Assembly: GCA_028622995.1 (NCBI GenBank)
Contig: JAJQJQ010000009.1
Location: 1,550,001 to 1,614,000, forward strand
Origin: Panagrolaimus kolymaensis
Taxonomy: Eukaryota; Nematoda; Chromadorea; Rhabditida; Panagrolaimidae
Length of the DNA stretch: 64,000 bases
Direction of reading: 5' to 3'
Position numbers and translations under genes: made by a program. Numbering within the stretch: the stretch's first letter is position 1; the number at the start of each line of letters is the position of its first letter. The notes under the pieces were generated by a model, which was given only the letters and a program-made list of their open reading frames with translations, did no database searches and was not told the origin of the DNA. Shown piece after piece: positions 43,277 to 53,930 of this stretch.

Positions 43277-43935
43277 CTAAGCTAAATTTGGTTTTGGCTT
43301 TTGATCCAGACGAGATTTTACGAAATCATATATACCATCAAGACGTTCATCTTCCAAGTAACCAATTTCTGGGAATGGATTTCCTAAAAAACGAAGAGAT
43401 CATAAAACAAAGTTATAACAATGCAAGTAACACATACCTTTGAGTTCAATAACACCAATAGGAGCAGTAGTATATCTTTGACTTTTTATATTATTGCGTG
43501 ACAAATATCGTGTTGTTGGAAGACGGAATATATTGGTATATGGTTCTTCAGCATTAGTAAATCTTGGAATCAAAACATTTTCCATTTTATCAAGAAGATC
43601 TTTTTCAAGTAACCACCAATTCATCATTTCATTTGTGTAATCATCTTTCATTCCACGATGTACTCCAAGTTGAATCAACTAAAAACAAGCATATAGTTTC
43701 ACAGTTTTAGTAATAACAAAATAAATGAACTTACTCTTTCCATATATGGACGCAATTCTTCAGCACGATTATATTTCACTTCCATACGTTCTTCTCGAAC
43801 CAAACGAGTTAACATAAGACGTAGGACTTCAAGACGAGCTCTGGGTGCTTCAAATGGAAAAGCTTTCAAACGTTGTGGAATATGACCAATTGGTACTTTG
43901 ATGCGAGGTAATGATGGAATAATTCTTTGTGCCAT
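43277..43935 (-). CDS. mrpl-17: Mitochondrial large ribosomal subunit protein bL17m
   Basis: Exons 43735-43935, 43438-43678, 43277-43383 give 182 residues. RARLEVLRLMLTRLVREERM, RAEELRPYMERLIQLG, WWLLEKDLLDKMENVLIPRF and APIGVIELKG match the L17 fold (LRNLLTxLxxHERIE ... LIxxGK ... FxVLAPRY ... AxIEYKG). Component of the mitoribosome exit-tunnel region. The start follows a TTTTTTAGCTTCAAAAATG context, consistent with trans-splicing. Divergent from vps-29 with 268 bases between start codons. Confidence 0.9.
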
Positions 43936-44203
43936 TTTTGAAGCTAAAAAAGTAAGAAAATGAAGGTACAAAAAAAAACAGTGAAGGATGAAGAAAAACG
44001 CGAAGAAAGAAACTTTGCCGAAGTTTATTTTTTTTCAAATCAAGCAATGGCTTTCGCGTTAGGAAAAAAATGGACAGCGATTGAAACTTTTTTCTTCAAA
44101 TTTTTTTTCTAACTTTTTTTCTTTAAATTTGCATTTGCTTTAATTTACTGAGAAACACATTCTTTGTATTTTTTATTTTGAGTTAAACATCATTAAGTTC
44201 AAA
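43936..44203. promoter_or_regulatory. Shared upstream region of mrpl-17 and vps-29
   Basis: 268 bases between two divergent start codons, AT-rich. The location implies both promoters lie here; no specific binding site is recognised. Confidence 0.45.
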
Positions 44204-44960
44204 ATGGTATGCTTCTTTAAATCCTTATGGGCTAAACAAACTCATTCTTTTTTTTTAACTTTTAGCTTGTTCTTGTAATTGGTGATTTTCATGTTCCCCA
44301 ACGAGCTCATAACATGCCAGCCAAATTTAAAAAGCTATTAGTTCCAAATAAAATGCAACATATTTTATGTACGGGTAATTTAACTAGCACTGAAATCATT
44401 GATTATCTTCGATCCCTTGCAAATGATGTTCATATATGTCGTGGAGATTTTGATGAGGATTCTTCATTCCCAGATACTAAAATTATAACGGTCGGAGCTT
44501 TTCGCATTGGTTTAATGCATGGTCATCAGATTATTCCATGGGGTAATCTTGATGTAAGTTTTTACGGATATTTGCCTTTCGCAAAATAGTTTTTTGTATA
44601 TATATTCGGCAGAATTAATGACTCACTTTTTAGTCATTGGAGCTCCAAGCTCGTCAAATGAATGTTGATGTCCTTGTTTCTGGAAACACCCATAAAAGTA
44701 ATGTTTATGAAAAAGATGGAGTATTTTATGTTAATCCTGGTTCTGCCACTGGTGCATTTTCAACCATTCAAGAGTAAATTATTTTAACGCTTTCTTTCTC
44801 CATTATTTTTGAAAGTTCTAAATTCCCTACTTTTTTTAGTGATGTTGTTCCTTCCTTTGCTTTAATGGATGTAAGATTGGATGCCATTGTTACTTACACT
44901 TACCATCTTGTTGAAAATGAAGTTAAAGTTGATCGAATTATTTTTAAAAAGCAAGCATAA
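44204..44960 (+). CDS. vps-29: Retromer subunit VPS29
   Basis: Exons 44204-44206 (ATG only), 44266-44553, 44634-44773, 44840-44960 give 183 residues, the normal length. [63 protein letters not shown] and VNPGSATGA are diagnostic. It is a metallophosphoesterase-fold scaffold binding VPS35 in endosome-to-Golgi retrieval. At SGNTHK the human protein has SGHTHK, fitting the view that this family is not an active phosphatase. The first exon holds only the start codon. Confidence 0.95.
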
Positions 44961-45268
44961 TGGGTTTAAAAATCTCTAAAAAAAATTGTATCATCTGAAT
45001 ATTACTTTTTATATTTTTATTTATTGAATAAATAAATTATTCTGAATCGATTTTTTTGTTGCATTTTTGCTTGGTATTCTAAAGATATAATTATTATAGC
45101 GGCGACCTTGAGCCTTAAAAAAACAAAAGCATTTTATTTAGTTTTGCCAAACACAATTTTTTTCTTCTTCGTTTTTATTAATTGAGTTTCAATCAATGGC
45201 AAAGCTTTCTTTATTTATGTTTCAATAATTATTTTTGATTCTCGAAGATTTTTCAACAAACAACAAAC

Positions 45269-46851
45269 ATGCTGCGTTACAATATTCTTCGATCGTCATT
45301 TTTTTCTTGTCAATTAAATAAATTTCCTTTTGCCTCCTCAACTTTCTATAAACTTGGCAAACGAAGTTTAAGCACGACGACATTTGATCCTTATGTTTAT
45401 TTTAAAGATAAAGGCGTTTCTCGAACCATAACTTTAAATCGTCCTGAAGCTCATAATGCATATAATTTTGATATGATTCAATCACTTTATTCAATATTAA
45501 AGGTTAATTTTTCGTTTTATTTCATCGCAAAAACAATATATATATTTTTTCTTGAATATTTTAGGAATGGGAAAATGTTGACGAAGCTGGTTTGGTTATA
45601 ATTAAAGGTGCTGGGGATAAAGCTTTTTGCGCGGGTGGTGATGTTCTTTGTAAGGTTTTTACAATAAGCATATGTATATATTAAAGTTTATCATACAGTA
45701 TTTTTTAGCTCTAATAAAATCAGCTAAATCTGATGGCAAAATCCATAAAGATTGTTTTCGAGAAGAATATACTCTCATTCATTTAGTTGGAACTTATCCA
45801 TTGACATATGTAGCTTTAATTGATGGAATAACTATGGGTGGAGTAAGTTTTTATCATCAAAAAAAACTTATAAAAATATGAAATATTTCATTTTAGGGTT
45901 GTGGCCTCTCAATTAATGGAGATTTTAGAGTTGCCACTGAAAATACTCTTATGGCTATGCCGGAAACAGCTTTAGGATTTTTTCCTGATGTTGGAGCTTC
46001 ATATTTTCTTCCTCGACTTCCTGGGAAACTTGGAATGTTTTTAGCTTTGACAAGTCACAGACTCAAAGGTGCTGATGTTTTTCATGCAAAACTTGCAACT
46101 CATTATGTTAGTCCTTTTATTTATTTTCTTTGGAAACAATATTTTTAGCATATTTTTGTTTTCCAGGTTCAATCAAGAGACATTCATGAAATGGAATTTG
46201 TTTTACAAAAAATCCCCAAAAACGAATGCACAAAAGAAAATATTGATAAAATTATTAGCGAATATACGCCCGAAAAAATCCCAGAGTTTTCATTGCAATC
46301 AGAAATGGAAACAATAAATACAACTTTCGATGGTGGATCTGTTGAAGAAATTATAGAAAAACTAAAAACCAATGGGAATAACTTTTGTCAAAAGACGCTG
46401 GATGCACTAAATAAAATGGTTTGTTTTTTTAAATATTAGGGAATTAATTTTATTTTATTTATTTTTTTTAGAGTCCCACATCTTTGAAAGTAACTTTCGA
46501 ACAACTTAAAAAAGGAAGCACCATGGATTTTCATTCTGTTTTTACAATGGAACATCGAATGGGACACCACTTTTTGAAAGGCCATGATTTTTATGAAGGT
46601 TGTCGAGCAAGTAAGGCTTTTATTTATTTATGACTTCCAAGAGTAAAATTTATTTTTTAGTTTTGATTGACAAAGACCGCAACCCAAAATGGAATCCAAG
46701 CAAATTGGAAGATGTTTCCGAGGAAGAAGTTAAAAAGTATTTCGAGCACGTCGAAGGTGTTGAAGATTTAATTTTATCACAAGACTTTAGAGGCCCGTCT
46801 CCAGTATTCCCATCTTCATATTACCACCAAACGAAAAAAACAGATTTATAA
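45269..46851 (+). CDS. hach-1: 3-hydroxyisobutyryl-CoA hydrolase, mitochondrial (HIBCH)
   Basis: Exons 45269-45502, 45565-45649, 45709-45842, 45897-46106, 46167-46418, 46472-46610, 46661-46851, all in phase. The N-terminus is basic and Ser-rich ([16 protein letters not shown]), a mitochondrial presequence pattern. Crotonase-fold signatures: [73 protein letters not shown] and the C-terminal [17 protein letters not shown]. Acts in valine breakdown by hydrolysing 3-hydroxyisobutyryl-CoA in the matrix. The 308 bases upstream (44961-45268) hold no gene. The symbol follows the C. elegans ortholog. Confidence 0.93.
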
Positions 46852-47122
46852 ATAATAATTTATTTTCATTTTTCATTGATATAAAAAAATAGTTAGCTTA
46901 AAATATATATAAAAAACAATATCTATTTGGCTAATGAAAAACGCTATAAAAAATTAAGTGGCAAAAAAAATTTCGAATACTACTAATCTTTTTTTTTAAT
47001 TTATACAAAACAATGAAGCTGAAAATCAATAAAAAAAATAATATAAAAATAGTCGTCTGTCATACTGAATTGGAATATTTAAATTTTAAAACCATCGGGA
47101 TTTTATAGAAAAAAAAAAATAT

Positions 47123-48050
47123 TTAAAAGAGAATTGGAACATCGTCAGCTTCTTCAAGAATATTTTTCCCTTGGCCATCATGCGGGGCTGCTTGATTAAT
47201 GGCATCCTCCTTTGCAGTGGCTTCAGCTTCTGCGCGATCCTTCTTCTTTTTAGCTTGAATTTTTTTCATTCTAAAAAACAAAGATTTGAAAAAGTTTTTA
47301 GAATAAAAAAATGAAAGTTATTTTACCGGAAGAATTCTTCACGTTCCATTTCATCCAATTCTGTTACAATATAACTAAGGGTATTTTCAATTCGTGGAAT
47401 AATAACATGCTCGATGGCATTGACACGTCGATTAGTAACTTTGATAGCTTCATCCAAAGTAATAAAGCATGTTTGCAAAGTAGCTAATTCAACCAAAAGT
47501 TCCACAGCTTTACTATAATTTTTCTTTAATCGAGCAATATTGGATCCACCTTTTCCAAGCCCAATCAAATCATATGTATCTGGGCCATCGGTATATGCTT
47601 CGAATACGGGTAAAAATACTCCGACCACATTTTCTTTCTTCATTCGAACTCGATATTGAGCTTGTGAAACATTTTGAACGACTGTGTGAGAAAAATCACC
47701 GGCAGTAAATTTAGCTTCAGCTAAAGAAAACGCTGCTTCTTTCATTACTTCACCCATAAGGACTTTATTCTGAAGAAAATGAAAGAATATAAGAAAATGT
47801 TTCAAAGCAAAATCAAAGCAAAAGCTTACTTCAACAATTTTTTTAAGAATATCACGAAAACGCATATTCAAAGCATCAGCTTTTTTCTTTAATAAACTGT
47901 GACCCTTTTGAGCTCCTTTTAAACGTGTCTTCATAAGCGTTTGGGCCCTGAAAAAAAAGTAAAATTTAAATATCTTTAAACTTTTTTGGATAAATAAACT
48001 TACATCCGAGATGGAAAAAGAGGGATTCGGTCTTTACTGCCTCCAGACAT
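47123..48050 (-). CDS. vha-14: V-ATPase V1 subunit D, copy A (full-length tail)
   Basis: Exons 48004-48050, 47830-47947, 47327-47769, 47123-47270, in phase. [86 protein letters not shown] and [18 protein letters not shown] are textbook subunit D (central rotor shaft of V1). The last exon supplies a Lys-rich then acidic tail of about 49 residues, the usual form. It has a close paralogue (copy B) 2.3 kb away on the same strand with nearly the same exon positions. Confidence 0.93.
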
Positions 48051-48816
48051 GATTGGAAGGAAGCTAAAAAATTATGATTTGAAAAATAGTTAAAAACCTA
48101 ACTAATAATTGTCACAAAAAAAAAACAACAACACGTATAAAAAAAATAGTTAGTTATCATAAGTTGTTGCTGTTGCATCAAAGAGCGCTTTAACTGAAGA
48201 CCAAAAATCGATCACTAAAGCAAAAAAAGGAAATGAAAGAGACAGGGTGCGGCGCGAAATTTGAGAGAAAGAAAAAATGGAATAAAAAAAAATTGTTCGA
48301 TGCAAAGATGCAACTAGGTTCCAACGAATTGTTCCCACCAATTCATCTCATTTTTAGTATTAACTATGAATGACAATTATTATTTCCAATAAAAATTTAT
48401 ATTTAATAAAATCCGAAAGAAATGGTGAATAAAAAATATGGAGAAAGCGTTGGTTCACAAACGCAAAGAAACAACCAAAATGAAAATTTGTGGCAATGGC
48501 AAAATCCAAGAAAGATCACAACCATATTTTATGAGCAAAGAAAAGAAAAAAGTGAGACCACTATATTTGTTGTGGTTCAGCCGATAAATGCCACTCTGAA
48601 TAAACAAAATTTTACTCCGTTTGTTCTTCACACGTTTTGTTGATTTAGTCCAAGCAAAAGGGCTGAATAAGACAAAATACAATGAAGATTAGCCTCTGTA
48701 CAAAAAAGTTTTCAAAACTTCAATAACAAAACCATAAACTTTATTCAAAAAAGTTAAACAAACGACAAAAAAGCAATGAAATCATTAAAGAAAAATAGAG
48801 CACTTCAGATTTATGG
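48051..48816. other. Intergenic between V-ATPase D copy A and the TPR gene
   Basis: 766 bases, AT-rich. A 73-codon plus-strand ORF at 48422-48643 has no family features. Expected to hold the promoter of copy A and the 3' UTR of the TPR gene. No gene seen. Confidence 0.45.
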
Positions 48817-49859
48817 TTATTGATTAACTTCGCGAACATTTTTTTTAGCTTCAGCAAGCTTTTCTTTGTAGTTTTTGTTATTGGGATCCAACTCAAGAGC
48901 CTTCGAATAGTATGCAACAGAATTGACAAATAATCCTTGAACAGAAGAAATGAAACCCATTCGACCATAAGCTTTGATATAATTCCCATCAAGTTTAACA
49001 GCATCGGTACAATCCTAAAAAGTTATAGGGAATGACAAAAAAGTAAAAAGATAAACTCACATTAAAAGCTTCGTCATATTTTTTGAGATGACAAAAGGCA
49101 GCTGCACGATTACATAAAAATATTGGATTAGGATTCAATTCAATGGCTTCAGTATACTTTTGAATTGCTTCGTTGAACTTTGCCAATCTCATGTATTCAT
49201 TTGCTTCCAGCAAAAGAGAATTAGCTTTCATAGTAACTTCTTCAGGTGGTGGAGTCGATGATTCCTGATTTGCCTAAAAATTGAGTGAATCAAGTTGAAC
49301 CAAACGAATGTAAACCCACATCTTTAAATTCTTTCATAATGTAAGCAAGATCTCTTTTATAACGTTTATTTTCTGGATCAAGTTCAAGCGCTTTCTTGTA
49401 ATATTCTATTGCTTCATTGAAACCATTTTGAAACGAAAATGTTAATCCCAAGCAAGCATAAGCATCTGCACATTTTGGATCAAATTCAATTGCACTGCGA
49501 CAATCCTAAAACCATTATAAGGAAAAATTATAACAAGAATAAAAGGAGATGCATCTATCCATACATTAATAGCTTCAGAATAATATTCATACGCACAGTA
49601 AATAGACGCACGATTACAAAAATATACAGGATCCTGATGTAATTCAATAGCTTCAGTAAACTTTTCAAGTGCTTTGTCGAATTTTGCAGCTTTCATAAGT
49701 TCATCTCCTTCTTCGTTGAGAGCTTTAGCTTTTGTAATATCAGCTAATGTTGGAGTTGGTGATTCTTGTTTATCCTAAAAAAAGAATAAACTAGTTGCAA
49801 AAAAGTTAATATAAACAACTCACAGTGATATTACCAGTAGATGGTATTTTAGACGACAT
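48817..49859 (-). CDS. SGT-like protein with two tandem three-TPR domains
   Basis: Exons 49824-49859, 49565-49774, 49320-49505, 49061-49273, 48817-49014; about 280 residues. Unit 1 (AKFDKALEKFTEAIELHQD, YFCNRASIY, EAIEYYKKALELDPENK) and unit 2 (AKFNEAIQKYTEAIELNPN, FLCNRAAAF, KAYGRMGF, SVAYYSKALELDPNNK) each match the SGTA/SGT-1 three-TPR co-chaperone domain that binds Hsp70/Hsp90 C-termini. The SGT N-terminal dimer domain and Gln-rich C-terminus are absent. Exon borders fall at equivalent places in both units, indicating internal duplication. By alignment to SGTA, unit 2 keeps four of five clamp residues and unit 1 keeps only one. It lies between the two V-ATPase D copies on the same strand. 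Confidence 0.85.
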
Positions 49860-50395
49860 GATGAACGAGAAAAAGGCTAAAAAATGAAAGTTATAAATGA
49901 ACGAAAAAACGATGGTGATACATACGTAAAGCAAGAATGCGGAAGAAGAAAATGAACAAAGTTGAAAATGGAAAGCTCTAAAAAAATTTTAGTTGTGGAG
50001 GCTACAATATTTGTTTTCAATCGTTATAAGATACAGAATATTACAAATATTAAAAGATGGAAGCTCCATCACCTTTTATTGTTTGACATCGAAATGGCAC
50101 AACTTTCTTGCCATAGAAAAAGCAATGAAATGAGCAAATAAACTTTCATGAGAACTTTGAATGCAGTTTTTCCCGAGAATAAGCACATTTGTGGGATACA
50201 GAAAGCTTAAAACACTTATAACCTTCTTGTTTGTATAAACCTAAAGCACATATACAACTAGGCTATCGTCAATGTCTTCTCATAAAAGAAAGCAGATACA
50301 TTAACACCACAAAGAAGCAATAAAACATTTATTCACATGAAAATAACATAGACAAATATTATACATTAATATACAAAAGAAGTAAACTTTCGATG
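49860..50395. other. Intergenic between the TPR gene and V-ATPase D copy B
   Basis: 536 bases without an open frame of interest. Promoter of the TPR gene and 3' UTR of copy B are expected here. At over 500 bases the spacing is wider than usual for a nematode operon. Confidence 0.4.
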
Positions 50396-51213
50396 TTAAG
50401 GTGATTCCATGGATTTTCTGCGGCGGCAGTCACGTGTCTTCTTCATTCTAAAAAAGCATATGGATATTGTTTTAAGACTTAGAGATGAACAAGAAACTCA
50501 CCGATAAAATTCTTCACGTTCCATTTCATCAAGTTCAGTAACAATGTAAGTGAGTGTGTTTTCATATCGTGGAATAATAACATGTTGAATAGCATTGACA
50601 CGACGATTGGTAACTTTGATTGCTTCATCCAAAGTAATAAAGCATGTTTGTAATGTCGCTAATTCAACCAAAAGTTCAACAGCTTTACTATAATTCTTCT
50701 TAAGACGAGAAATATTTGAACCACCTTTTCCAAGACCCATCATATTGTTAGCATCTGGTCCATCAGTATAGGCTTCAAAAACAGTCAAAATCACACCAAC
50801 GACGTTTTCCTTCTTCAGTTGAACCCGATATTGAGCTTGAGAAACATTATGAAGAACAGAATGAGAGAAATCTCCACCAGTGAATTTAGCTTCAGCTAAC
50901 GAGAAAGCAGCTTCTTTCATAACCTTTCCCATAAGAATCTTTATCTAAAAAAAAGCAGTGTGAATAATACATAGCAAAAAGAATGATAACAAATTTACGT
51001 CGACTATCTTCTTTAGAATTTCACGATAACGAACATTCAAAGCATCAGCTTTCTTCTTCAATAAAGTGTGACCTTTTTGAGCACCATTCAATCGTATCTT
51101 CATAAGCGTTTGAGCCCTAAAAGTTTAATCATTAATAGCTTTTATCATTATTGAAAGTAAACTTACGTTCGAGATGGAAATACGGCAATTCTGTCTTTAG
51201 TGTTATTTGACAT
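50396..51213 (-). CDS. V-ATPase V1 subunit D, copy B (short tail)
   Basis: Exons 51167-51213, 50999-51116, 50502-50944, 50396-50447, in phase. The body is very close to copy A (same exon borders; [39 protein letters not shown]), with scattered changes such as MKENVVGVF to [10 protein letters not shown]. The final exon encodes only about 17 residues ([16 protein letters not shown]) in place of about 49 in copy A, so the acidic end is lost. The frame is intact, so it is probably a functional paralogue, perhaps tissue-specific, rather than a pseudogene. Divergent from bud-23. Confidence 0.9.
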
Positions 51214-51584
51214 CTTTGAATCCTAAAAAACGATGTAAGATGAAAAATATGTAACACAAAACAACGGCACGAAAACATAAGGGACAAAGCGAACAATAGT
51301 TGATGGAAGTAACACGTATAAAGTTCAACAAATAATACTGTTATTACAGTTTGATAATGCAACATTAAAAAAATGGGATAATGATGGACGAAGAAAATGA
51401 AACAAAGCAATGAGTAAAAAGAAAGCAGCAAAGTTATCAGCAAAATGCATAAAAAATGGCAGCAAAAAGCCCCGCTAAAAAAGGGACGTTGTTTCTTCAC
51501 AAACTGTTCCCTTACTTTTGCTTGGCTTTTTTTTAGTTTGCCTTGAATTTTCTTTATTACTTTTTTCATCGAAGATTTAAAAAA
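51214..51584. promoter_or_regulatory. Shared upstream region of V-ATPase D copy B and bud-23
   Basis: 371 bases between divergent start codons. No known motif recognised; inferred promoter by position only. A minus-strand ORF across it is rejected. Confidence 0.4.
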
Positions 51585-52924
51585 ATGTCCACAAATAAAC
51601 GTCCTGAACATCTTGGACCTCCTGAATTAGTAAGTTTTCTTTTAGAAGTAGCAACAATAACTTTAATTACATCTCATTTTTTTAGTTTTACAATGATACT
51701 GAAGCAACGAAATATACGACAAAGTTGGTTTTTATCTTGCATGATCTTTATTATTGAAAATCAAATCTCATTTTTTTAGCTCTCACATTATTCAAATTCA
51801 AAATGAAATGTCTGAACGTGCATTAGAATTGCTTGCACTACCTGATGATGCTGAATGCTTTCTCTTGGATATTGGATGCGGTTCTGGTTTAAGTGGAGAA
51901 GTTCTTACTGAACATGGACATACTTGGATTGGAATGGATATTAGTGAAAGCATGTTACGTATGTTTTTGATTACAATGGGATGCATATATGATTGATTTA
52001 TTTATAGGACTTGCGAAAGATCATAATGAAGCAGAAGGTGAACTTATTCTTCAAGATATGGGAGCTGGTTGTCCTTTTCGAGCAGGTATCTTTGATGGAG
52101 CAATCAGGTTACTTTACTTATCTTTCGTCGTTGCTTTAACCAACTTTCTCTTTCAGTATCTCTGCAATTCAATGGTTGTGTCACTCCAATTCAAATGCTG
52201 AAAACCCGAAGAGACGTCTATTGCATTTCTTCCAAACTCTGTATGGATGTCTAAGTCGTGGAAGTCGTGCTGTTTTTCAATTTTATCCTGAAAATGTTGA
52301 ACAAAGTGAATTCATTATGCAACAAGCTAATCAAGCTGGATTCAATGGTGGTCTTGTTGTGGATTTTCCGAATAGCTCTAAAGCTAAAAAGTATGTTTAG
52401 AAACTTTCTTTACTTTGCTTCCACTGTTCATTTGCTGTTTTCGTTTGAGTTCGCTTAATCCAAAGTGTCTCTTACCAAGCTTTCTATTAACTTTGATGCC
52501 TTTTAAAGCTGTCGCTATACTAATGTTATCTGTTTTTAGAATCTATCTTGTTCTTATGACTGGTGGCGTGCAAAAACTTCCTCGTGCTCTTACTGGTGAA
52601 GAACCTCAATCGTCGCATATTAAGAATATTCAGCGCCGGTAAGATTATTATCAATTACATATGCTTTGTATATCGTTACATCCTTTTTTAGCACGTGGAA
52701 CACTGGACACGATGACAACAAAAAACCTTTAAAGGGAACAAGAGCTTATATTGAAGCAAGAAAAGAACGCATGCAACGTCAAGGAAAGTAAGTTATTTTT
52801 ATCAAGTTTCTTCCTCCTTCTTTTTATTCAATATGCATTTATAACTTAATATATCTTTTTCATTTTCAGGGAAGTACGTTCAACAACAAAGTACACGGGC
52901 CGTAAACGTCGTAATAAGTTTTGA
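51585..52924 (+). CDS. bud-23: 18S rRNA (guanine-N7) methyltransferase BUD23
   Basis: Exons 51585-51629, 51686-51723, 51780-51958, 52008-52107, 52157-52390, 52540-52638, 52692-52787, 52870-52924. The phase holds with donors GTTGGT and GTTACT for exons 2 and 4. [33 protein letters not shown] (SAM motif I), [28 protein letters not shown] and [11 protein letters not shown] are diagnostic for BUD23/WBSCR22, which with TRMT112 methylates a guanine of 18S rRNA and supports 40S assembly. The basic C-terminus [12 protein letters not shown] also matches. No missing motifs. Confidence 0.95.
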
Positions 52925-53930
52925 ATACTGATTTGTTTGTTATTTTTCGTTTGTTGATTTTATAAAAATTTTATTGGATTGAATTGTTAGTTAAGTTTTT
53001 GTTTATAAATAAATAAATAATAAACTATTGTGTCTTCTTTCTTTTCTCTTTTTTTTGCAAAGCTTTTAAAACTTTTTTGAAAGAAAATTTTTATGGAAGT
53101 GGTCAATGCTGTTTGCTTGCTTGTAACTAAGATGTTTTAGAGGATGCACTTTTGAAAGGAGCATAGTATAGTAGCAACAGAGGTGGCAAAGAAGCTCATT
53201 TTTCTTTTATGAGAAATAATGAATAAGTCTTACAGAATTTGCTATGAAGATTGAAGCTTTTTTTGTACTCATTTTGCACTTTTTAACAGTTTTGTTGTTT
53301 CTAATGGAAACTTAGTAGTTTTACAACAAAAAAAATGGAGAATGTTTACGGTTATTTTTAACTTTGTTTTAGTTTGTGTTTTTTTTTCTTCTCCCCAATT
53401 ACAAACCATGGCTACTTAGTACCATTTTTAATTTAAAACTACAAATTATAAATATAGATTCTTTCATCTTTTTAAATGTCTAAAAAAAAGCCAAAAGTCA
53501 AAAGAAACTTTAACTTTTTCACCTTTTCACTAACCTTTTTTTTAAACTGCTGCTGCTTGCCTTGCCATTTTTCAAAAGCGAGTATGGGTTTTTTTTGTTG
53601 TTGTACAAAATTCATTTTAACATTTTCTTTATGACTTATCTCTCATTTTTTTTTCTCCATGCTTCACTTTCGCCTGTTTTTGCTGCAGCAGAAGAAAGTA
53701 AAAACGTTATCGATTCATTATGCTTATGTATGCTTTTAAAAAAAAAATTTTGTTAGACACCAAAAAATGTTTTGTACCTTTCCTAATTTTATTTTATTTT
53801 TATTGCAATTTGTAAACTGTTAAAAATAATTTGTTTATAGCTACCCCGAAATTTTTTGCTTTAATTTTTTTCGAACACTTTAAAGTTATTTAACCCCTGT
53901 TTTTTTATTTTTAGCTGTTCTTTATTTCGG
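52925..53930. other. Intergenic
   Basis: 1 kb of AT-rich sequence with T runs. A short plus-strand ORF at 53562-53756 looks like chance. TTTTTAG at 53908-53914 shortly before the next ATG is a likely trans-splice acceptor. Confidence 0.5.

Noticed and set aside
47123..51213. Three-gene operon (V-ATPase D copy B, TPR gene, copy A)
   Set aside because: Gaps of 536 and 766 bases exceed usual nematode operon spacing, and I see no clear inter-cistronic trans-splice signal.
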